Assembly (NCBI GenBank): GCA_051003695.1
Contig: JBPCLB010000006.1
Coordinates: 1 to 5,435, forward strand
DNA from: Gaiella sp051003695
Lineage (GTDB): Bacteria > Actinomycetota > Thermoleophilia > Gaiellales > Gaiellaceae
Reading direction: 5' to 3'
Length of the DNA stretch: 5,435 nt
This document shows, one piece after another, positions 1 to 5,119 of the stretch. The notes beneath the pieces were generated by a model, which was not told the origin of the DNA, made no database searches, and saw only the letters and a list, made by a program, of their open reading frames with translations. The position numbers were made by a program, and so were the translations under genes. Within the stretch, counting starts at the first letter, position 1, and every line of letters starts with the position of its first letter.

Positions 1-127
1 CGATCCTTGTCGCGACCCATTCGGCCGCGCGCGCCACGTCGCCCGCGTGGGCGGGGTCGGCGCTCACCGACGGGATCGCGATCAGCTCTGCGAGCTCGGC
101 GACGAGCGCTTCGTGCGACGGAATCAC
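1..127 (-). CDS. M20-family metallopeptidase/dipeptidase, N-terminal 42 codons only (runs off the left edge)
   Basis: The visible product begins VIPSHEALVAELAELIAIPS and continues VSADPAHAGDVARAAEWVA. The pattern of an amphipathic helix, then L-x-x-L-I-x-I-P-S-V-S-A-D-P, then a second helix ending in EWVA is the usual N-terminus of M20/M25/M40 zinc peptidases (dipeptidase, carboxypeptidase and acylase types). The zinc ligands lie further downstream, outside the window, so the substrate cannot be given. The GTG start is the only candidate: an in-frame TAG lies four codons upstream (137-139) and the next possible starts are inside the conserved motif. There is no convincing Shine-Dalgarno site. 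The gene follows the small ORF by 16 bases on the same strand and may be its operon partner. Family assignment rests on the motif and is fairly sure. Confidence 0.8.
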   Translation of the reverse strand, partial: MIPSHEALVAELAELIAIPSVSADPAHAGDVARAAEWVATRI

Positions 128-143
128 TCGGCGATTCTAGAGG

Positions 144-338
144 CTAGGTGTCGCTCGGCTCGTCGAGCGCGATCCCGCCGGACAGCGTCGGTGTGCGCGG
201 GCGGCGTGGCTCGCGCACCCCTGCCCCGCCGTCGGTGCCCGGACCGCCGAGGGGATCGAATCGAGCCAGGATCCGATCGCGCCGTCCGCGCCGAAGATCC
301 CACCAGTCCCGCAGGCGTTGCAGAGGGGAGCGCATCAT
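144..338 (-). CDS. Small arginine-rich hypothetical protein (64 aa) coupled to the sigma-factor gene
   Basis: The start codon sits in ATGATG; the first ATG overlaps the sigma TGA stop as ATGA, and a GAGGGA ribosome site lies inside the last sigma codons, which is typical of translational coupling. The product starts MMRSPLQRLRDWWDLRRGRR. The first 30 residues are basic and could form an amphipathic helix with a Trp-Trp pair. Residues 31-64 are rich in Gly, Pro and Arg and end in an acidic tail (ALDEPSDT), so they look disordered. There is no signal peptide, membrane segment or known motif. By my hand count about 80% of third codon positions are G or C, as expected for coding sequence here, but that alone does not prove it. 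I do not recognise the family. Its place behind a sigma gene allows a role tied to transcription, but that is only a guess. It could also be a chance ORF. Confidence 0.55.
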   Translation of the reverse strand: MMRSPLQRLRDWWDLRRGRRDRILARFDPLGGPGTDGGAGVREPRRPRTPTLSGGIALDEPSDT

Positions 339-1447
339 GCGACATCCCTCACGCTCGCAGCGTCGGCGAGAGCACGCAACTTCTTCAGGCTCTGGTGCTC
401 GATCTGGCGAATACGTTCTCGTGTGACGCTGAACGCGCGCCCGACCTCGTCGAGGGTGCGGGGCTGCTGCCCGTCGAGCCCGTACCGCAAGACGAGCACC
501 TGACGCTCGCGGGGAGAGAGCGCACCGAGGATCGCCTTCAACGACTCGCGGCGCAGCGAGACCTCGGCGACCTCGTCGGGCAGCGGCGAGGTTTCGTCGG
601 TGAGGAAATGCCCGAATTCGGACTCGTCCTCGTCGCCGACCGGCTTCTCGAGCGAGACCGGCGTCTGCGCGCTGCGCTTGATCTGCTCGATCTCCTCGAG
701 CGGGAGATCGAGATCGAGCGCAATCTCGGTGATCGTCGGCTCGCGTGCGAGCTCCGAGCGAAGCTTGCGCTCGGACCGGTGGATCTTGTTGAGCTTCTCG
801 ACGACGTGGACGGGCATCCGGATCGTGCGACCCTTGTCGGCGATCGCGCGCGCGACTGCCTGGCGAATCCACCACGTCGCATAGGTCGAGAACTTGTAGC
901 CCTTGCGCCAATCGAACTTCTCGGCCGCGCGGACGAGACCGATCGTGCCCTCCTGGATCAAATCGAGGAAGGGCAGGCCCTGGTTTCGGTACCGCTTCGC
1001 GATCGAGACGACGAGCCTCAGGTTCGCCTCGACCATCGCCTGCTTGGCGGTGTGATCATGGTTCTCGATCCGCTTCGCCAGCTCGACCTCTTGCGCGGCG
1101 GTGAGCAGCGGCACCTTGCCGATGTCCTTGAGAAAGAGCTGCAGGGTGTCGGTCGAGATCTCCGCCTCGACCTCCCATTCGCGTTCGGGGGGTGCCGGAA
1201 GCGTCGCGACGATCTCGATCTGCTCCTCGTCGAGCGCGCCGTAGAACGCTTCGAGCTGCACCGGCTCGAGGTCGAGCTCTTCGAGTGCGAGCGCGAGCTC
1301 GTCGGCGTCGAAGCGGCCGCTGGTCCGCCCCAGATCGAGCAAGGCCCGTGCTTCTTCCGACTCGAGCGGGAGGCTTGCTGCCGCCGCCGACTTGCCCGGA
1401 TCCGTTGCTGCGCTCAGGCCCGCCCCTTTCGTTGCGTGCGCCGACAC
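335..1447 (-). CDS. rpoD: Sigma-70 family RNA polymerase sigma factor, primary (RpoD/SigA)-like
   Basis: This is a promoter-recognition subunit of RNA polymerase. Residues 1-30 are low-complexity Ala/Gly/Ser. Residues 31-80 are acidic and helical and may be a short region 1.1. Region 1.2 covers about 99-128 (DTLQLFLKDIGKVPLLTAAQ). Region 2 covers about 135-215, with ANLRLVVSIAKRYRNQGLPF, the -10-melting segment KFSTYATWWIRQAVAR and RTIRMPVHVVEKLNK. Region 3 follows to about 275. Region 4 is at about 295-362, with LSPRERQVLVLRYGLDG and the -35-reading helix TLDEVGRAFSVTRERIRQIE. All regions of a primary or group 2 sigma are present with no frameshift. At 370 residues it is shorter than many SigA proteins because the N-terminal extension is short, so a group 2 (SigB/HrdB-like) paralogue cannot be excluded. 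The GTG start used here is the only ATG or GTG before the conserved part. An in-frame TGA lies at 1472-1474. A promoter -10 overlaps this GTG, so a downstream TTG at 1342 (a 335-residue product) is possible. Confidence 0.93.
   Translation of the reverse strand: MSAHATKGAGLSAATDPGKSAAAASLPLESEEARALLDLGRTSGRFDADELALALEELDLEPVQLEAFYGALDEEQIEIVATLPAPPEREWEVEAEISTDTLQLFLKDIGKVPLLTAAQEVELAKRIENHDHTAKQAMVEANLRLVVSIAKRYRNQGLPFLDLIQEGTIGLVRAAEKFDWRKGYKFSTYATWWIRQAVARAIADKGRTIRMPVHVVEKLNKIHRSERKLRSELAREPTITEIALDLDLPLEEIEQIKRSAQTPVSLEKPVGDEDESEFGHFLTDETSPLPDEVAEVSLRRESLKAILGALSPRERQVLVLRYGLDGQQPRTLDEVGRAFSVTRERIRQIEHQSLKKLRALADAASVRDVA
345..350 (-). promoter_or_regulatory. Ribosome binding site of the small ORF, inside the sigma gene
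   Basis: GAGGGA on the minus strand ends six bases before the ATGATG start of the 64-residue ORF. It lies within the final codons of the sigma-factor gene. It is the main evidence, with the ATGA overlap, that the small ORF is translated. Confidence 0.5.
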
Positions 1448-1475
1448 GGTAGCCAGGGTTGGGCTCTCGCGTCAA
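1446..1475 (-). promoter_or_regulatory. Candidate sigma-70 promoter (-35 TTGACG, 18 bases, -10 TACCGT) for the sigma-factor gene
   Basis: On the minus strand TTGACG (1475-1470) and TACCGT (1451-1446) are separated by 18 bases. The -35 is near consensus and the -10 keeps the key T-A-n-n-n-T positions, a form common in high-GC actinobacteria. It lies in the 124-base gap between the TPR gene and the sigma gene, so the sigma gene can be transcribed independently. The -10 overlaps the GTG assigned as the sigma start, so a transcript made from it would begin near 1439 and lack that codon. Either translation begins further in, or another promoter serves the long form. The assignment is made by eye. 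Confidence 0.5.
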
Positions 1476-1571
1476 AGTGCACGACGAGCAGCGCAACGCG
1501 GCCCAGGGCGGACGGCCACAGGCCGGCTCCGCGATTGGTGTCATTCGCTGCGGCTGCGAGCTCGCCCGACC

Positions 1572-2543
1572 TCAGATCCCCGCGGCGCGCAACTCCTCGA
1601 GGTAGCGGCCGGCCTCGCGGGCGTGGATCGAGCCCGGTTCCGCGCTGCGCGCGAGGCGCAGCTGCCGTTTCGCCTCGCGCACCTGTCCCGACCAGAGCAG
1701 GAGCACACCGAGATGGAAGCGAACGGTTGCTCGTCGCGGGAAACGGCGCGTCAACGGGCCGAGCCGCGAGAAAGCCTCAGCGGGCCTCGCCTTGTCGAAC
1801 CGCCCGACGGCCGACGCGACCTGTGCCTCGACGTCGTCGGGAGCCTGTCGAGCTGCAGCGTCAAAGACCCTCGCGGCCGAGACCGGCCGCGCCAGACGCT
1901 GGAGAGCGGTTCCGTAGAGCAGCCGTCCGCCGAGGCTCGACCCACTGTCACGCTCGAGCTGCTCGAGCTGTGCTCGCGGGGTGAGCCGCTCGAAGCCGTC
2001 GGGCAGGTCTGCCGCAGGAACGAACACCGGCAAGCCGCGGGCGAACGCCGGGTGCAGGAGATTCCCCGCAATGACGGCGTACGCCGTGTCTGGCTCGGCG
2101 TCGGCGGCCGATCTCCAGGCCGCCCTGGCATCGCCGACACCCGACCAAGCCTGGGCGATGCCGAGGTGCAGCTGGACGAGAGCGCTGCGCGGGTGGAGCC
2201 CGGCAAGGCGGCTCACACGATCGAGCGTTCCGTCGGGCCATCGCGAGAACGCGGCGCCGACACGAGCCTCGAGCGATTCGTGCCGCGCGAAGATCCTTCC
2301 CGCTGCCGCACGGTCGCCGCCGGCGTAGAGACGCTCCGCACGACGCAGGTCGCGTGCCTCGACGTCGGCTCTCACACCGAGGTCGAGCGTCAGCGGCGGC
2401 AGGCCCTCGGGCAGTTTCGGAGCAGCCGGCGCCGCCACCTCCCCGGTTCGCTCTCCCTGGAGCGCCCCGACCGCCACAGCCCCGGCGGCCGCGAGCAGAG
2501 CGGCCAGCGTGGTCAGGGCAACGACACGAGCTCGGGGACTCAT
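1572..2543 (-). CDS. Membrane-anchored or exported TPR-like repeat protein (323 aa), function unknown
   Basis: The chosen start begins MSPRARVVALTTLAALLAAA. A short basic stretch and a hydrophobic segment at residues 7-28 look like an uncleaved signal anchor or signal peptide, so the rest should lie outside the membrane. Residues 32-52 are Ala/Pro-rich linker. Helical TPR-like units follow at about 66-90 (AERLYAGGDRAAAGRIFAR), 119-150 (ALVQLHLGIAQAWSGVGDAR), 205-237 (LLYGTALQRLARPVSAARVF) and 271-303 (VRFHLGVLLLWSGQVREAKR). They show the usual small, large and aromatic residue spacing and an A-x-P closing turn (DAEPD, RQAPD, SAEPG). Such domains are protein-binding scaffolds; no catalytic motif is visible. 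An ATG 45 bases upstream (2588) is in frame, but it lacks a ribosome site and would put a polar tail before the hydrophobic segment, so 2543, with its good Shine-Dalgarno site, is preferred. It lies upstream of the sigma gene on the same strand and diverges from the cysteine operon. Confidence 0.75.
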   Translation of the reverse strand: MSPRARVVALTTLAALLAAAGAVAVGALQGERTGEVAAPAAPKLPEGLPPLTLDLGVRADVEARDLRRAERLYAGGDRAAAGRIFARHESLEARVGAAFSRWPDGTLDRVSRLAGLHPRSALVQLHLGIAQAWSGVGDARAAWRSAADAEPDTAYAVIAGNLLHPAFARGLPVFVPAADLPDGFERLTPRAQLEQLERDSGSSLGGRLLYGTALQRLARPVSAARVFDAAARQAPDDVEAQVASAVGRFDKARPAEAFSRLGPLTRRFPRRATVRFHLGVLLLWSGQVREAKRQLRLARSAEPGSIHAREAGRYLEELRAAGI

Positions 2544-2545
2544 CG

Positions 2546-2554
2546 CCTCGCCCT
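2546..2554 (-). promoter_or_regulatory. Ribosome binding site that decides the TPR gene start
   Basis: The minus strand reads AGGGCGAGG two bases before the ATG at 2543, with its AGGG part seven bases away. No comparable site precedes the in-frame ATG at 2588, which favours the 323-residue form with its N-terminal hydrophobic segment. Confidence 0.55.
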
Positions 2555-2605
2555 GTGCCCGCGGTTCATTGCACACGCGGTACGACATCGGCTCGACACG
2601 GCGCC

Positions 2606-2611
2606 ACGGTA
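2606..2611 (-). promoter_or_regulatory. Candidate -10 element (TACCGT) upstream of the TPR gene
   Basis: The minus strand carries GGCTACCGTG here, identical over ten bases to the -10 region in front of the sigma gene. A start of transcription near 2599 would give a leader of roughly 56 bases before the ATG at 2543. No good -35 is seen 16-19 bases upstream of it, so support comes only from the shared motif and its position. Confidence 0.3.
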
Positions 2612-2683
2612 GCCGGGAAGTACCGGCTCCGGCGCGACGTTTCAGCCTGGACGAGGCCTGCCCGCCGCGACTACCCGACTCGC

Positions 2684-2689
2684 TATATT
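2684..2689 (+). promoter_or_regulatory. Candidate -10 element (TATATT) of the cysteine-biosynthesis operon
   Basis: CGCTATATTCTG is the only AT-rich patch in a very GC-rich region and matches the TATAAT consensus at five of six positions. The -35 position 17-18 bases upstream is GC-rich and does not match TTGACA. A transcript would begin near 2696, leaving about four bases before the ATG at 2700, so the first gene would be nearly leaderless. This fits the lack of a Shine-Dalgarno sequence before that ATG. Confidence 0.5.
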
Positions 2690-2699
2690 CTGTGAAGTA

Positions 2700-3872
2700 A
2701 TGACGACCTACCGAGACCTTCTTGCCCGTGTCCGCTCCGAGATCTCCGAGCTCTCGACATCAGCCGCGCGCAGTGCGTTCGACGATCCCGGCGCGCCGCT
2801 CTTCGTCGATGTCCGCGAGGTCGGCGAGTGGGACGAGGGTCACATCCCGGGTGCAGTGCATGCGCCGCGCAACAACCTCGAGTCGCGCATCGAGACGCTC
2901 GTACCCGACAAGACCCGCGAGCTGATCGTCTACTGCGGCAGCGGCGCGCGCTCGGCCTTCTCGACGCAGACGCTGCTCGAGCTCGGCTACGAGAACGTCA
3001 CGAACCTCGCGGGCGGCTTCGCCGACTGGAAGCGCAACGGCTACGACGTCACGATCCCGCGCTCGCTGACGCCGGCGCAACGCGCTCGGTATGCGCGTCA
3101 CCTCCTGATCCCCGAGGTCGGAGACGAGGGGCAACAGAAGCTGCTCGACGCTCGCGTGCTGCTGATCGGCGCCGGTGGGCTCGGCTCACCTGCGTCGCTG
3201 TACCTCGCCGCCGCGGGTGTAGGCACCCTCGGGATCGTCGACGGCGACGTGGTCGACGACTCGAACCTGCAGCGCCAGATCGTCCACTCGACGGAGAGGC
3301 TCGGCGAGCCGAAGGCCGAGTCGGCGAAGCGGACGATCGAGGCGCTCAACCCGGACGTGACGGTCGTCCCCTTCCAGGAGCGCCTCGACTCCGAGAACAT
3401 CGAGCGGATTCTCGCGCACGGCTGGGACGTGATCGTCGACGGCACCGACAACTTCCCGACGCGATACCTCGTGAACGACGCCTCCGTGTGGCATGACATC
3501 CCGGTCGTACACGGGTCGATCTACCGCTTCGAGGGACAGGCCACCGTCTTCCATCCGGGAAACGGGCCGTGCTACCGTTGCCTCTACCCCGCTCCGCCCC
3601 CGCCGGAGCTCGCCCCGAGTTGCGCCGAAGGCGGCGTGCTCGGTGTGCTGCCGGGCATCGTGGGCTCGCTGCAGGCGAGCGAGGCGCTCAAGCTCGTGCT
3701 CGGTGCGGGCGAGACACTCGCCGGCCGGCTGCTGCTCTTCGACGCGCTGGACACGACCTTCGACGAGGTCTCGATCAAGCGCAATCCGGACTGCCCGGTC
3801 TGCGGAGATCATCCGACGATCACCGAGTACATCGACTATGTGGAGTTCTGCGCCGGTCCGGTGCACGCCTGA
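2700..3872 (+). CDS. moeB: Rhodanese-MoeB/ThiF fusion: E1-like sulfur-carrier adenylyltransferase/sulfurtransferase
   Basis: This enzyme adenylates the C-terminal glycine of a ubiquitin-fold sulfur carrier and delivers sulfur to it to form the thiocarboxylate. Residues 1-117 are a rhodanese domain: FVDVREVGEWDEGHIPGAVH and the active-site loop CGSGARS with the persulfide-forming Cys79. Residues about 122-390 are the MoeB/ThiF domain: ATP loop GAGGLGSPAS (157-166), D180 and D182, NLQRQ (189-193), K205 and VDGTDNFPTRYLVND (246-260). CYRC (291-294) and CPVC (365-368) are the zinc cysteines. The conserved cysteine of PSCAEGGVLG is Cys308. Mycobacterial MoeZ does the same job for CysO but has its rhodanese domain at the C-terminus; this protein has the opposite order. 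The ATG start has no Shine-Dalgarno site and follows a TATATT box closely. The stop overlaps the carrier gene's start (TGATG). The neighbours point to CysO as its main partner; it could also serve MoaD or ThiS. Confidence 0.95.
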   Translation: MTTYRDLLARVRSEISELSTSAARSAFDDPGAPLFVDVREVGEWDEGHIPGAVHAPRNNLESRIETLVPDKTRELIVYCGSGARSAFSTQTLLELGYENVTNLAGGFADWKRNGYDVTIPRSLTPAQRARYARHLLIPEVGDEGQQKLLDARVLLIGAGGLGSPASLYLAAAGVGTLGIVDGDVVDDSNLQRQIVHSTERLGEPKAESAKRTIEALNPDVTVVPFQERLDSENIERILAHGWDVIVDGTDNFPTRYLVNDASVWHDIPVVHGSIYRFEGQATVFHPGNGPCYRCLYPAPPPPELAPSCAEGGVLGVLPGIVGSLQASEALKLVLGAGETLAGRLLLFDALDTTFDEVSIKRNPDCPVCGDHPTITEYIDYVEFCAGPVHA

Positions 3873-5119
3873 TGACGGGCGTCCGGATCCCGCCCACGCT
3901 GCGGAACGAGGTCGGGGGTGCGCGACAGGTCGAGGCCGACGGCTCGACCGTCCGCGAGGTGCTCGAGAACCTCGTCGAGCAGCACCCCGCCCTGGGTGCG
4001 CAGATCTTTACCGGGAGCGAGATCGCGCCGTTCGTGAACGTCTACCTCGGTGGTGAGGACGTGCGCACGATGGACGGGCTCGATACCGCGGTCACCGACG
4101 GGCAGACCGTGATCCTGCTGCCGGCGATGGCCGGCGGGCTCCCGCCGGGCGAGGCTCGGCTCCACCCTCGAGGCGCTGCGGGCATCGTCGCGTCGAGCCT
4201 GCTCGATCTCGTCGGCAACACGCCCCTCGTGGAGCTGCCGCGCATCTCGCCGAAGCCCGCGGTGAAGCTCTACGCAAAGCTCGAGGGCCAGAACCCGACT
4301 GGGTCGATCAAGGATCGCGTCGCGAAGGCGATGATCGAGAGCGCCGAGGCGGCCGGTGAGCTGGAGCCGGGCCGCGCGCTGCTCGAGCCGACGTCGGGCA
4401 ACACCGGCATCTCGCTCGCGATGATCGCGACGCTCAAGGGCTATCCGCTCACATGCGTGATGCCCGAGAACGCCACCGAGGAGCGCAAGCGCCTGCTGCG
4501 GCTGTATGGCGCACAGATCGTCTCGTCACCCGCCGACGAGGGCTCGAACGGCGCAGTGCGTGTCGCCCTGCAGATGGCGGCTGACGATCCGAAGTGGTTC
4601 ATGCCGTTCCAGTACGCGAACCCGGCCAACCCCCGAGCGCACTACGAGGGCACGGGCGCCGAGATCGCCGAGGCGCTCGACCGTGTCGATCTGCTCGTCG
4701 CGGGGCTCGGCACCGGGGGTACGCTGATGGGCGCCGGCGAGCGCCTGCGCGAGACGTTCCCCGATGTCGTGGTCGCGGCCGCCGAGCCGCTCCCCGGCGA
4801 TCCGGTGATGGGGCTCCGCTCCCTCGAGGACGGATACGTGCCGCCGATCCTCGACGTCTCGAAGCTCGATCGCAAGGTGCTCGTCTCGAACGCGGACTCC
4901 GTGCACGCGGTGCGGGCCCTGCTTCGCCTGGAGGGGATCTTCGCCGGCGTCTCGTGCGGCGCCGCGCTCCACGTCGCGCGCAAGCTCGCCGAGGAGCTGG
5001 AGGAAGGCGTCGTCGTCGCGATCCTCGCGGACGCCGGCTGGAAGTACATCTCCGCCGACTTCTGGGACGCCGCCGATGCGGACGTCGAGTCGTCGATGGA
5101 GCGCACCATCTGGTGGTAG
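3872..5119 (+). CDS. cysM: CysO-CysM fusion: ubiquitin-like sulfur carrier joined in frame to O-phosphoserine-type cysteine synthase
   Basis: One frame of 415 residues carries two enzymes of one pathway. Residues 1-89 are a MoaD/ThiS-like beta-grasp carrier closest to CysO, starting MTGVRIPPTLRNEVGG and ending ILLPAMAGG. Residues 90-106 are a linker (LPPGEARLHPRGAAGIV). Residues about 107-415 are a fold-type II PLP enzyme: LLDLVGNTPLVELPR, the PLP lysine K147 in NPTGSIKDR, the substrate loop TSGNTGIS (174-181), the phosphate loop GLGTGGT (278-284) and S361 in GVSCGAA. R316 in GLRSLEDGYVP lines up, from memory, with Arg220 of M. tuberculosis CysM, which binds the O-phosphoserine phosphate. The tail ERTIWW matches the mobile CysM C-terminus. 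CysO and CysM are separate proteins in Mycobacterium. No stop codon exists in any forward frame around the junction, and no ATG, GTG or TTG lies between the Gly-Gly and the CysM core, so CysM cannot be started separately there. The start overlaps the upstream stop by one base and has no clear ribosome site, which suggests coupled translation. Confidence 0.93.
   Translation: MTGVRIPPTLRNEVGGARQVEADGSTVREVLENLVEQHPALGAQIFTGSEIAPFVNVYLGGEDVRTMDGLDTAVTDGQTVILLPAMAGGLPPGEARLHPRGAAGIVASSLLDLVGNTPLVELPRISPKPAVKLYAKLEGQNPTGSIKDRVAKAMIESAEAAGELEPGRALLEPTSGNTGISLAMIATLKGYPLTCVMPENATEERKRLLRLYGAQIVSSPADEGSNGAVRVALQMAADDPKWFMPFQYANPANPRAHYEGTGAEIAEALDRVDLLVAGLGTGGTLMGAGERLRETFPDVVVAAAEPLPGDPVMGLRSLEDGYVPPILDVSKLDRKVLVSNADSVHAVRALLRLEGIFAGVSCGAALHVARKLAEELEEGVVVAILADAGWKYISADFWDAADADVESSMERTIWW

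Larger units (their letters stand above)
2544..2699. promoter_or_regulatory. Divergent intergenic region between the TPR gene and the cysteine operon
   Basis: These 156 bases separate two genes that point away from each other, so promoters for both must lie in or near it. It holds a TACCGT -10 candidate facing left (2611-2606) and a TATATT -10 candidate facing right (2684-2689). I see no clear inverted-repeat operator, riboswitch-like fold or RNA gene. In particular I do not recognise a sulfur-responsive element such as an S-box or T-box. Confidence 0.6.

Noticed and set aside
124..345. A 73-codon minus-strand frame overlapping the small ORF
   Set aside because: It overlaps in another frame the small ORF that has a ribosome site and stop/start overlap, and it looks like an arginine-rich shadow.
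1513..1525. Perfect hairpin CGGCC-ACA-GGCCG between the TPR and sigma genes as a terminator
   Set aside because: The stem is only five base pairs and there is no T-run on either side, so it does not qualify as an intrinsic terminator; such short stems are common at this GC content.
47..1984. A 645-codon open frame on the plus strand opposite the sigma and TPR genes
   Set aside because: It is antisense to two genes with clear protein features, its translation has no recognisable domain, and long open antisense frames are expected in GC-rich DNA.
2509..2700. A 63-codon plus-strand frame whose TAA overlaps the ATG of the rhodanese-MoeB gene (TAATG), as an upstream leader peptide
   Set aside because: The overlap resembles the operon's other junctions, but the frame overlaps the start of the divergent TPR gene, contains the likely -10 of the operon and has no coding signature, so it is probably chance.
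3569..3871. Upstream extension of the CysO-CysM frame back to an ATG at 3569
   Set aside because: The extra 101 codons lie entirely inside the MoeB/ThiF domain in a different frame and translate to arginine/alanine-rich nonsense; the ATG at 3872 fits the CysO N-terminus and the TGATG overlap.
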